From Pomphorhynchus laevis (taxonomy: Eukaryota > Acanthocephala > Palaeacanthocephala > Echinorhynchida > Pomphorhynchidae): a stretch of 64,000 bases of DNA. The translations under genes and the position numbers were made by a program. Where the stretch lies: positions 21,002-85,001 of the forward strand of contig WNNJ02003020.1 of assembly GCA_012934845.2 (NCBI GenBank), given 5' to 3'. This document shows, one piece after another, positions 55,190-64,000 of this stretch. Under the pieces are notes generated by a model. The model was not told the DNA's origin, searched no databases, and saw only the letters and a list, made by a program, of their open reading frames with translations. How positions within the stretch are numbered: the stretch's first letter is position 1; each line of letters opens with the position of its first letter.

Positions 55190-56110
55190 GAACTTGTATG
55201 TAGAGTTATTGAATTGATTGCGGCTGAAAGTGTTATTTTAGTTCGTTTGCAAGAAGTATGGCGATCAAGGAAGTTTTGAAGTGTTTAAGCGACGTCAATG
55301 ATTTTGTGTCTCTAGGAAGTTTGTTCCAAAGGCGTGGTGCAGCGATGGTGAACGCACGATATCCGTGATTACCGTTGTGACGGGGGACGAAAAGCGAGTA
55401 GGAGCGATGACTTCTTAGGGAGAGACCAGTCGTCATATAGGATGCGCTACCAAGAAGATATAGATAAGGAGGGTTGTGCCGGAATTTGATTTGCCATGCA
55501 ATTGTGAGAATTTAAGAGGTTATGCTGTCTCGGAATGTCGAGCCAGTTAAGGATGCGGAGGGTGTTGGAGATGTGGTCGTACTTGCGAAGACGGAAGATG
55601 ACTCTAGCAGCCGTGTGCAGAATCCTTTGTAAATAGTGAAATTGATATGCTGGACAGTTTACGAGAAGACCTAAGCAATATTCTAGACGAGGCATGAAAA
55701 GGCTGGAGATTAAAATAGCTGTCGATTTCACGTCGAGGTTTCTACGGACACTTCGGATGTCACGGAGGATGAGGGAGCATGAACTGATCTTGCTACGAAT
55801 GAAAGGCAGAAACGAGAGATTATTGTCAAAAGGGACACCGAGGATTGTCATGATAGTCACTTCTGGTAGACGGAAATTGTGTATGCATACTGGAAAATCG
55901 AGGGTGTAAGAGTGGCGCGGTGTTATCCACATCATGTTAGATTTCTCGTTGTTTAAAAACATACGGATTGAACAAAGATATGCGTGAATAGCAGAGAGGC
56001 AAGACGATGCATTGGAAGCGAGGTTGGATGCAGATGTGAGTGTGCATGATGCATAGATTACTATATCGTCAGCTTACTGAATAACTTCAAAGCCGAAAGG
56101 GACCACGAGG
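55190..56110 (-). mobile_element. CR1/jockey-like LINE, 3' half
   Basis: Minus strand: ADDIVIYASCTLTSASNLAS (catalytic box, about 56090-56040), LCSIRMFLNNEKSNMMWITP, VTIMTILGVPFDNNLSFLPF, IRSKISSCSLILRDIRSVRR, SLFMPRLEYCLGLLVNCPAY then QFHYLQRILHTAARVIF (LQR-x-x-x-x-AARV), then in another frame GYRAFTIAAPRLWNKLPRDT and SLTSLKHFKTSL. The last is the standard C-terminal tail (AAPRLWNSLP...FK-x-x-L). GC is higher than in its flanks. 5'-truncated in the RT, with at least two frame breaks. The 3' end near 55190 has no clear tail repeat. Confidence 0.85.
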
Positions 56111-56224
56111 GAAGATATATTATACCTTAAATATAATATATCATAAATATATTTAAATATTATATACTATATCTTATATTATAGATATATTATAATATAA
56201 TTATAATATTTAATACTTAATGAT

Positions 56225-56470
56225 AAACAAGACTTATAATATAAAATATAATACATTAAATAATGAAATTTTAAGAATTGCAACAATATGTAATGATATT
56301 GACTTTCTTCAAAATAATTTAAATAATTTAATAGACATATTTTAAACCAGGTTACTATAAAAATAACATCAAGCAGAAAATAGTAAAATATATAAATCAA
56401 CACAATAATAAATTTAAAATAATTGGCGGAAATTATTTATGGATAGATAATAAAAAATATACTTTGTATT
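56225..56470 (+). mobile_element. Naiad-like PLE fragment: RT C-terminus
   Basis: + strand from IKYNTLNNEILRIATICNDI to the family end with an altered WIDNK terminus. No 3' motif follows; the next fragment starts immediately. Confidence 0.85.
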
Positions 56471-56474
56471 AGAA

Positions 56475-57045
56475 AATAAAATTAATTAATCTTATATTCG
56501 GAAAAATATATACATGTATATGTTATAATAATTATAACGCCTATCTAACAAAAATTAAACCATCAAGTAAATAAAAATATATGGATAAAATTGAATTAAT
56601 AGAATCCTTAAATATTTTGATAAATCAAAATTATTTAAAAGTAGGGACATCTATATTTAGACAAGTAAAAGGTGTTCCAATGGGTGGTAATAGTAGCCCA
56701 ATTATAGCTGACTTGTTTTTAAGCTTTATAGAATATGAATTTGTTCATAACTATGTAAAAACTAAATCTAAACAATATAAATATATGAAATATATATTTT
56801 GATACATTGATGATATATGTGTATTTAATTCTAATAATTTTTATTCAATTAGTAAGCACATTTATCCAGAAAGCCTTATTCTTAAGAAAATCAATATTAA
56901 TGATAAAGAAGGTGTATATCTAGATATGAACATTAAATTAACATTAATTAAACTACTATTAATTTTTATCGTAAAGATAACACATTTAAATTTAAAAGAA
57001 ACATATTTTTGCATGAGCATTCATGCATACCATATGAATAAAATT
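56475..57045 (+). mobile_element. Naiad-like PLE fragment: linker to mid RT
   Basis: + strand from the INLIFG segment through MDKIELIESLNILINQNYLK (56581), VGTSIFRQVKGVPMGGNSSP, IIADLFLS, YMKYIF-stop-YIDDICVFN and GVYLDMN, ending at HEHSCIPYE-like 57045. The palm block is intact here. Confidence 0.85.
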
Positions 57046-57900
57046 GAATAAATAGAATCCTTAAATATTTTGCTAAATTAAAATTATTTAAAAGTAGAGA
57101 CATCTATATTTAGACAAGTAAAAGGTGTTCCAATGAGAGTTAATGGTAGCCCAATTATAGCTGACTTGTTTTTAAGCTTTATATAATATAAATTTGTTCA
57201 TAACTGTTTAAAAACTAAATCTAAACAAAATAAATATATGAAATATATGTTTCGATACATTGATGATGTATGTGTATTTAATTCTAATAATTTTTATTCA
57301 ATTAGTGAACAAATTTATCCAGCTAGACTCATTCTTAATAAAACCAATATTAATGATAAAGTATATATCTTGACTTTTAATTAAAACTACTATTAATTTA
57401 TATCGTAAAGATGACATATTTAAATTTACAAGAAACATATTTTTGCATGAGCATTCATGCATACCATATAATATAAAATATAATACATTAAATAATGAAA
57501 TTTTAAGAATTGCAACAATATGTAATGATATTGGCTTTCTTCAAAATCATTTAAATAATTTAATAGATACATATATTAAACTAGGTTACAATAAAAATTA
57601 GATTACTTCAAGCAAGTTTAATGGATTTTTCTTTTTTAATATTTTTATAATATACAGAAAAAAATATTTTTAGAAATGTATTTAAACTATTAAGCGAAAT
57701 ATTTTGATGAATAATTAATAATATGCTTTGTATTGAAATAAGTTACACTAAATAATAAAATTTCATCACAGGAATTACGTCATTAGCGTGTATTTGGCTC
57801 CGCTGCTATGTTGGGTCGAGGAATAAGTGCCAAAACCTGATAACATTGCAGTTCCTCCTGATTACCTTTGTTTCTTATTCGAATACATCCCCTGTTATTT
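57035..57900 (+). mobile_element. Naiad-like PLE fragment: palm to 3' motif
   Basis: + strand, starting with NKIEI/ESLNILLN-like sequence that overlaps the end of the previous piece, the RYIDDVCVFN box, and the RT C-terminus. A diverged 3' motif lies at 57796-57869. About 80 bp of the VYLD region is lost. Three pieces of the same family lie in tandem here. Confidence 0.85.
57796..57869 (+). ncRNA. Structured 3' motif, diverged copy
   Basis: CTGCTATG, AAAACCTGATAACATTGCAG and CTCCTGATTA are kept. GAATAAG upstream can pair with CTTATTC at 57890, so the closing stem may have slid. Confidence 0.4.
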
Positions 57901-58059
57901 ATTATTCAATTCAAAAATATTGACTTTTATTTTAAATTTCAATAATAAATTTTAACTTAATAGAAATATAAATTGTAGAAAATCCTACTTAATTATTAAT
58001 TATTTAATTTTATTTTTATTATATAAAGTATAAAATACTTAAACATAGTTACCTGCTCT

Positions 58060-58650
58060 GATATTGACTTTGTTCAAAATCATTTAAATAATTTAATGGA
58101 TACATATTTAAAAAAATTTAATACAAAAATAAAGTCAAACAGAAAATAGTAAAATTAATAAATCAATACACATATATTGAAAATAAATTTAAACTGTCAA
58201 GCGAAAAATTCTTATGGATGGATAATAAATAATATATTTTAAAAAAGATACTTGACAATCAAATTTCATCAGAGCCAATAAGTCGTTAGTTTGCACTTGG
58301 CCGCTGCGGAGTTAGCGGCGGTCAAGTACAAGCTTGCCGTCGTTAGCTTGTAGGAATTTGGGCTAAAACCTGATAACATATCAGTTATTCCTGACAATCT
58401 TTAACCCAAATTCCATAAAAAAGTTCTGAAATTCGGTGCTATAAACAATTTCAACTTGGAAAATATCCTTGTTATTAGGAGGAACTAATGTAAAATAAAA
58501 AAGACATTTGTTATATATTATCTTAAATTTTATCTTAAATTATCTTCTATCTTTAATTTCAATTTGAATTATATAAAATCTTATATAACAATTATTTAGC
58601 ATTATTTTTAATTTATAATTAATATAAAATACGTAGACTTAGCTTATATG
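58060..58650 (+). mobile_element. Diverged Naiad-like PLE 3' end with a different structured motif
   Basis: + strand from NHLNNLMDTYLKKF to KFLWMDNK-stop (58231), then a 3' region of about 400 bp. It is an older or separate subfamily: RT identity is lower and the 3' motif (58290-58410) has different primary sequence but an equivalent fold. The tail ends near TACGTAGACTTAGCTTATATG. Confidence 0.75.
58290..58412 (+). ncRNA. Structured 3' motif, second subfamily with compensatory changes
   Basis: GGAATTTGGG pairs perfectly with CCCAAATTCC, enclosing CTAAAAC, the perfect hairpin CTGATAACATATCAG and CCTGACAA. An upstream GCCGCTGCGG...GCGGC stem replaces the CTGCTATG segment. The fold mirrors the common motif at 63028 although the stem sequences differ. 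Confidence 0.6.
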
Positions 58651-59514
58651 AATCGTATATTTTTTATTAATCAATTCGTAAAAATTGAATTAAAAAAACT
58701 TTCTGTTACATAAATCTAAATTATAGTAAATTTTAAGATGAGGTATTTACATTTTTAGATATTTATATAATAGAAAACATGAAAGGCGACACCGTTTTAG
58801 ACAGTTAATCATATGAATTAACATAATTCCACTTTATTCGGTCAATACTGAGGAAATTAGTTATAAAATTACTAATATTAACTAATTAATATTAGTTAAT
58901 ATTAATAATATTTATATAACGATATAATTTAAAATTAAAGAATTGTTATGAATTGACTGACAAATAATATATGAAAATACAATAATATGAAAAATATAAT
59001 GAGAATAAAAAATTAGTTTTAAAAGTTCACTTCATGAGTTATTTTTCCTGAAGAAAACATTAAAGAAAGATAAAAATAATTATATAAAAATAATTATCAT
59101 CAGCCATAGAATAGTTAACGTAATTGATTTGTAACTGTGTCTTTGTGTCTTTGCTTGGAAATAAGTAAAACATAAGTTGACATTTGCTTGAATAAAAATT
59201 AAAAATAATTTAAGCAAGTAAAGCCTCGATTTTGTTGAACTTACAATATGTTAATTTATGTATATATGGATTTATCAATGTGTATTATAATTGATAACAC
59301 AATTTAAATATGAGATAATACAATTTATAATACTATTTAAATATTTAATTATAAACTTGAGAAAATAGTTTAAAGATAAGAATAATTTTATAATTGTTAA
59401 TCAGCTGATATAATGTAAATTAAAGTTTATTACAAATAGAAATCAAATAGAATTAAATAAATTTAAATATTGGAAAGCTAATAAAACTCTGAATATTAGA
59501 ATGCTATAATGTTA
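58651..59514. other. AT-rich, no gene
   Basis: No ORF longer than about 40 codons and no recognised repeat. Confidence 0.55.
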
Positions 59515-60350
59515 ATTAAAAAGTATTTATTATTTTACATTGGATAACTATGGATTATTCAGAAATTGCATTCAAGTCGAACGATTTGCTATAATATAAT
59601 ACAGTAAACTATTGCGTATCTGCGTGGAATAAATGTTTGTATACGGAAATTATAGAACAAACCAATGTGTATTTAAATAGTTGATAAATATCCATTTATT
59701 GAAAATGAATTATTGGAGCCGGTTGAAAAAAGAAAATTTTATTTGATATTTTGCTAACTTCTGTTAGCAACTGCAGAAAATTACAATATGTGTTTAGTGA
59801 GTAATTGGCATACAGCTTAGAATATATTGTCAATAAGGCTAGACGCTTTGTCTGTAGATATGATGTATCAACTTGTTCAATCTTAGGGTTAAATAATTTT
59901 CCGTATGTATACGTTCTTACAAAGCGTATAAAAATGTTTTTTATAAATACTAAAATTTATTTATTATTTTACATTAGCTGACTACGGATTATTCAGAAAC
60001 TGCATTCAAGCCAAAAGATTTGGTATAATATAATACAGTAATCTACTGCGTAGCTACGTTTAATAAATGTTTCTTTACAAACCAATGTGTTTTTAAATAG
60101 TTGATAATGATTTATTTATTGATAATTAATTATTGGAGCTGGATCAAAAAATAAAAATTTTATTTGATATTTCGATATTTGACATGTCAAAATATCAAAT
60201 TTTATTTGATATTTTGACATTACAATGTGGGTTTAGTGAGTAATTGGCTCTGACAATACATTCATTAGAATGTATTGTATGGTTAGATCTATAGATATGA
60301 TGTATCAACATGTTCAATCTGAGGGTTAAATAATTTCCGTACGTTCTCAT
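59515..60350. repeat. Tandem duplication, two diverged ~430-bp copies
   Basis: Copy 1 (59515-59930) and copy 2 (59940-60350) share TATTTATTATTTTACATT, GGATTATTCAGAAA, GCATTCAAG, ACAAACCAATGTGT, TTTAGTGAGTAATTGGC, GATATGATGTATCAAC and GTTCAATCT in the same order, with many substitutions and small indels. No coding content. It may be a diverged satellite or a duplicated regulatory region. Confidence 0.85.
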
Positions 60351-60899
60351 CACATAAAACCCATTATAACAATCTCGCATAAATCAAATTATTTATTGTT
60401 TGTGAACTGAATATATCAATGACAAATAACGAATAACGTGAAATAATTGCAAATTATCATAGATAATCAAAATAAAAATAAAAAATAATCATTATAGAAA
60501 TGATAATATAATCATTTATATAAATGCCAAATTTCGTAAGAAATCCTGGGCCGTTGTATACTTACCATATCCGTGCACTACTATTACACCTGCCGTATCC
60601 ATTAAGGATCCAACGAGTACGGCGACAATTCAGCAACAACCTCTGCCTAGTGTTTAAGGATGGTCCACACAGCAATTCGATCTTGTTAAGAGCGTAAGCC
60701 TCAGATAATTAAGCAAAGTGTCGGTAACGCCTTCATTCACAATGTCACACTGACAACCGAACGACCATCGGGTACTTCATTCTACTGATGAGTGTTGCCG
60801 ATTACTCTATCAGGTTCTAAAGTGATCGTTTATACATATAAGAAACACTATATATATTGGCTACTTGCTTTCTGGTAAGTTTATCATACAAGTTATCCC
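60351..60899. other. Unassigned, partly GC-richer
   Basis: 60530-60830 is GC-richer than the flanks and may be old retroelement sequence, but no motif is readable in any frame. Confidence 0.35.
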
Positions 60900-61170
60900 T
60901 CGTAAGTTCATCCATCATTAACTGCCCTATTACATCCATCTCTTTCAATTTCCTTACTTTTTGATTTTCTATTTTATTGTCTACTTGATACGTCATGCAA
61001 TCTCTCTTGCGTCAGTTTCTCGCTTGACCTTAAAGTAGGTTCTTTTTTTATACAGTCTGTTATGAAAAATCATATTCGATTCACCCACGTATTGACTTTT
61101 ACATTGACTTTGATATACGTTCCAAAGTTGTTAACCTTGGAACATGCCAACCATGCTCATAGGTAGTGAA
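60900..61170 (-). mobile_element. Possible PLE GIY-YIG fragment
   Basis: Minus strand reads VYQSQCKSQYVGESNMIFHN followed by RLYKKRTYFK, which fits V-Y-x-x-x-C-K-x-QYVG-E-S...R of a GIY-YIG domain. Only this short stretch is recognisable. Confidence 0.45.
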
Positions 61171-61224
61171 CTTTTTCATAACGAGCAATGTAGTATTACC
61201 AATATAGTATCACCGTAAAGTTAC

Positions 61225-61365
61225 TCAAATAGAAACTTTTGTTGCCCAACTTCAGCTCAACAACAGATACTTTTAAGGTATTAAAAGTATTATAATTAAA
61301 AAAAAATTTCATCGATAATTTAAAAAACGCATCGACATTAACGCTGAAGGTAGAAAGTAGAAATT
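61225..61365 (+). pseudogene. Decayed partial copy of the exon at 61870
   Basis: ACTTTTGTTGCCCAACTTCA and GCTCAACAACAGATAC, then ATCGATAATTTAAAAAACGC and GACATTAACGCTGAAGG, match exon positions about 61990-62145 in order, with an internal deletion of the DPNYLHISDPISTD part. It has lost the frame. Confidence 0.8.
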
Positions 61366-61869
61366 TTAAAAATTGTCTTCAATTGAGATATTTTTGTAAT
61401 CTCGTTCGTCTAATGCACAAGTTTGCAATTAAAATTATTTAAACATTTTGCATTTTTTGTAAAAAAAATAGTTTCACAAAATTCAGATATCATTTCTCTT
61501 TGATATATTTCGTTTCTGAAGTTAAAAACGTACCGATTTTAAAACTGCCTAGTAATTGTAATATTTCAAATTTGATGCTTTGATAAAATGGCATTGTTTG
61601 GGAACATTAAACATATGAGAAAAGGTTAATCTGTTGATTTGCCATTTCTAGTCTCGTTGAAATTATAGTCACGCAGTTGTCACTAACAACACTAAATATA
61701 TATGCTAATTAAAAATACCAAACTCTGCTCGACCAATCAAAACTGTTAAAACTAAATGTGGCTCTTTTTACACATCGACTTCGAAAGCATTAACTGTTTT
61801 TATTCCTCCAAATATCCTTCGTAGTTTTATCAATGTTTTCGGAGTAATTGCAGCGTTGTAAACTACGAT
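61366..61869. other. Upstream region of the exon at 61870
   Basis: AT-rich, no ORF. It may hold the promoter/5' UTR of the gene; no motif stands out. Confidence 0.4.
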
Positions 61870-62212
61870 ATGACAGCGTATTCTTCAACGATTCAACAAG
61901 ATCCAATATTGCCTTATACACATCAACATTTACAGCATTTTCAACGTCCGATATCGATAAAAAAGGAATTAAAAAGAACCACAACGGAAAGTTATTCAAC
62001 TGAATACTTTTGTTGCCCAACTTCAGTTCAACAACAGACACCTTTAAGACTCATTGATCCAAATTATTTACACATTTCAGATCCGATTTCAACGGATCGT
62101 ATCGATAATTTATCGAACATTAACGCCGAATATATCACTCCAAACTTATACACATATCCAAATTTGCAGGAAAGCAACTTTTTTGATCTAGACCAGTATA
62201 AGAACGACAATG
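61870..62212 (+). CDS. Candidate first coding exon of a host gene, 114 aa plus phase 1
   Basis: MTAYSSTIQQDPILPYTHQH starts the frame. Then come a sumoylation-like ISIKKEL, a Cys pair (STEYFCCP), SVQQQTPLRLIDPNYLHISD and FDLDQYKND, ending at a strong donor GTAAGT (62213). Rich in Gln, Pro, Ser, Thr, Tyr and acidic residues with no hydrophobic segment, as in N-terminal transactivation regions of transcription factors. I cannot name the family. The next exon is not visible before the window's end. A partial, decayed copy lies 760 bp upstream. Confidence 0.55.
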
Positions 62213-63024
62213 GTAAGTTTAAAAACCGTACTTTTTGAGTATTTAAACGATTTTTAAAATACCATTTTGTATATTTTCCTTAAATTAATAAAATATTTGA
62301 CAATTAATTTAATTGGATCATATGTCTTAGTTACCAAATATGAAAAAGACAGAATTAGGTCTATTTTATCATGTTTTGTTATTTTCCTTTAGGTTATTCA
62401 TTATATTTATTTAATTTAAAGTACTTTTAAAGTAATAAAAGTACTTTTTATTAATATTTCAAAATTAAAAATATGTATAAAACAGGCATAAAGCATGATG
62501 AATATTTGAATATATAATATATATTGACTTATAATATATAAAACTTATATATATATTTAATTTTATGAAAAACCTTTCATTTGAACTTGCCAATAATAGT
62601 AGTGTTTTATACAAAAATCAAATATTTTTAATCAGCGAAAGATCTTTAATTAAAGACAATATATTAATATATTTACATGAATAAATTTTTAAGATTTTAA
62701 AATTTTATCACAATATCTAAAGAAATCTTGCAAATTTAGTCAAAAAATAAAAATATTCCTTCGTAAAAAGCGTATAATTTACAGAAAGTCAATAAACGAT
62801 CGTTATAAATGTATAAATTAATAAAACTCGAGTAAATGTTTTTAACAAGAACGTACAGTTGAAATTCTATGAAAATACATCATCAGTTTTTATGTTCAGC
62901 ATATTTTTTACTAATTCTAATTAATCTTAGGTGGTAAGAAACTTCCGTCGACTTTATTGACTTTAAGAGTTAAAATATCGCGTTTTATTTTAACGCGAAT
63001 TTGCAATAGAGGAAATTCGCCATT
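62213..63024. other. Intron-like AT-rich DNA
   Basis: Follows the donor at 62213; no exon or repeat recognised up to the Naiad-like piece at 63025. Confidence 0.5.
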
Positions 63025-63290
63025 TGACCCCCGCTGCTATGTTGGGTAGAGGAGTTAGGGGCCGAAACCTGATAGCATAGCAGTTCCTCCTGATGACCTC
63101 TAATTCTTATTCTGATACAACGTCTGTTATTTATTACTCAATTCATAAAAATGACGTTTATTTTAAATTTTAATTTTTTCTTTTTTAACTTGATTTAAAT
63201 TATAAAAAATCTTAAAACATTTATTTATTATTTAGAATTATTTATTATCTAAGTATTAAATTTTGATTTATTTATTTATTTTTATTTTTA
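63025..63290 (+). mobile_element. Naiad-like PLE 3' region only
   Basis: + strand: structured motif 63028-63102 followed by the AT-rich tail. The coding part is missing. Confidence 0.85.
63028..63102 (+). ncRNA. Structured 3' motif of the Naiad-like PLE
   Basis: Common form: CTGCTATG, GAGTTAGGGG, CCGAAAC, hairpin CTGATAGCATAGCAG, CTGATGA; its partner CCTCTAATTC runs to 63108, giving a 10-bp closing stem. Confidence 0.6.
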
Positions 63291-63294
63291 AAAT

Positions 63295-63400
63295 TTTATG
63301 GGAAACTTTTTTGGATGGATAATAAATAATATACTTTGTATTAGGATAAAATACTTGATAATCAAATTTAATCAGAGGAAATACATCATTTGTACTCGTT
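63295..63400 (+). mobile_element. Naiad-like PLE scrap around the RT stop
   Basis: + strand: WMDNK-stop region, then CATCATTTGTACTCGTTACC where the motif should begin; deleted inside. Confidence 0.7.
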
Positions 63401-63424
63401 ACCTGATAGCATAGCATTCTCTCA

Positions 63425-63925
63425 TAAAAATCATTCTTTCTTCAAAATCATTTAAATAATTTAATAGATACATATTTTAAACTAGGTTACTATAAAAATA
63501 ACATCAAGCAGAAAATAGTAAAATATATAAATCAACACAATAATATAAAGAATAAATTTAAACTCTTAAGTGGCAAATTTTTATGGATGGATAATAAATA
63601 ATATACTTTGTATTAGAATAAGATACTAGATAGTTATTTCAGAGGAAATACATCATTAGCATGTATTTGGCCCCGCTGCTATGTTGGGTAGAGGAGTTAG
63701 GGGCCGAAACCTGATAGCATAGCAGTTCCTCCTGATGACCTCTAATTCTTATTCTGATACAACGTCTGTTATTTATTACTCAATTCATAAAAATGACGTT
63801 TATTTAAATTTCAATTTTAAATATAAATTGTTTAAAATCATATACAATTATTTATTATTTATCTTTATTTTTATTTATATATATTATAAAATACATCTAA
63901 TCAGTTATCTGATCTGATTAATAAT
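63425..63925 (+). mobile_element. Naiad-like PLE: RT end, 3' motif and tail
   Basis: + strand: NHLNNLIDTYFKLGYYKNNI to KFLWMDNK-stop (63600), the motif at 63669-63743 and the tail to TCAGTTATCTGATCTG. The motif is identical in core to the copy at 63028. Confidence 0.88.
63669..63743 (+). ncRNA. Structured 3' motif of the Naiad-like PLE
   Basis: GGCCCCGCTGCTATG ... GAGTTAGGGGCC: GGCCCC can pair with GGGGCC, in competition with the closing stem GAGTTAGGGG/CCTCTAATTC. This copy shows the fullest sequence. Confidence 0.6.
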
Positions 63926-63929
63926 AACG

Positions 63930-64000
63930 CCCACCACATGTGGTAGGCGCATTCCGTGTTAAGCTTCCGAAGAAGGTTGTAAAAATCATACAGGTTTATA
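63930..64000 (+). repeat. Dispersed repeat end, matches 2345-2440 inverted
   Basis: GTGGTAGGCGCATTCCG, TTAAGCTTCC, GAAGGTT and CAGGTTTATA follow each other as they do on the minus strand at 2345-2440. It is cut by the window end. The box CCGAAGA here is the counterpart of CTGACGA there. Confidence 0.75.

Noticed and set aside
56179-56403. 74-aa Tyr/Leu-rich minus-strand frame
   Set aside because: Antisense of a Naiad-like RT fragment; low-complexity composition.
1-64000. tRNA or rRNA genes
   Set aside because: I looked for the GGTTCGAATCC-type B box and cloverleaf arms and for conserved rRNA stretches and found none; a tRNAscan-SE run would settle it.
1-64000. LTR retroelements or Polinton-like elements
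   Set aside because: No paired long terminal repeats, no protease, integrase or capsid-like motifs seen; the RT fragments all fit PLE or LINE types.

Overview
The window looks like AT-rich nuclear DNA from an invertebrate animal, probably an arthropod. There are no bacterial-style operons. I see spliced-exon signals with GT/AG boundaries, long AT-rich intergenic tracts, a higher-order satellite and a very dense load of retroelement debris. The species cannot be fixed from the sequence. The strongest host gene is a one-exon Tctex1-type dynein light chain at 49.3 kb. Spliced gene parts of unknown identity lie at 0.8-2.0 kb (five exons in compatible phase) and at 35.0-37.4 kb (a terminal exon pair in compatible phase). 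Single candidate exons lie at 15.2, 31.6 and 61.9 kb.

Most of the rest is made of Penelope-like elements (PLEs) and LINEs. The dominant repeat is one AT-rich PLE family present as more than 20 fragments on both strands (2.6, 3.9, 7.4-8.3, 11.6-12.8, 13.9-14.8, 18.5-19.9, 21.3-22.8, 32.8-33.7, 39.0-39.5, 40.2-40.5, 47.3-48.2, 51.4, 53.9-54.8, 56.2-58.6, 63.0-63.9 kb). Its reverse transcriptase (RT) ends in a stop codon and is followed directly by a conserved structured 3' region. Its GIY-YIG nuclease lies at the start of a separate copy (33 kb), ahead of the linker to the RT. That order fits the permuted PLE clade called Naiad, and I use 'Naiad-like' below. Classical PLE pieces, with RT before GIY-YIG, also occur at 6.8, 17.4, 27.3-28.2, 41.3 plus 45.5-47.0, 51.6-53.9 and perhaps 60.9 kb. 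Two of these are framed by inverted repeats.

LINE-type elements include: a nearly full-length two-ORF element on the minus strand at 41.6-45.4 kb, inserted into a classical PLE; an RT element with an N-terminal Cys-rich region and a C-terminal nuclease-like region at 8.4-11.4 kb; and truncated pieces at 0.4, 15.8-16.8, 23.5-24.5, 32.2, 35.8-36.7, 37.9-39.0, 39.5-39.9, 50.6-51.3 and 55.2-56.1 kb. Simple and tandem repeats include three 187-bp units at 5.3 kb, a (TA)n tract at 7.9 kb, a satellite of about 33 monomers of 82-83 bp with an 11-monomer higher-order unit at 28.5-31.2 kb, and a roughly 430-bp duplication at 59.5-60.35 kb. Two near-perfect palindromes lie at 40.6 and 40.9 kb.

The most interesting signals are RNA-like. 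The Naiad-like 3' region folds into a stem that stays paired in diverged copies through matching changes on both sides. Several PLE ends and foldbacks carry a CTGANGA - stem-loop - GAAA arrangement that resembles a hammerhead ribozyme core.
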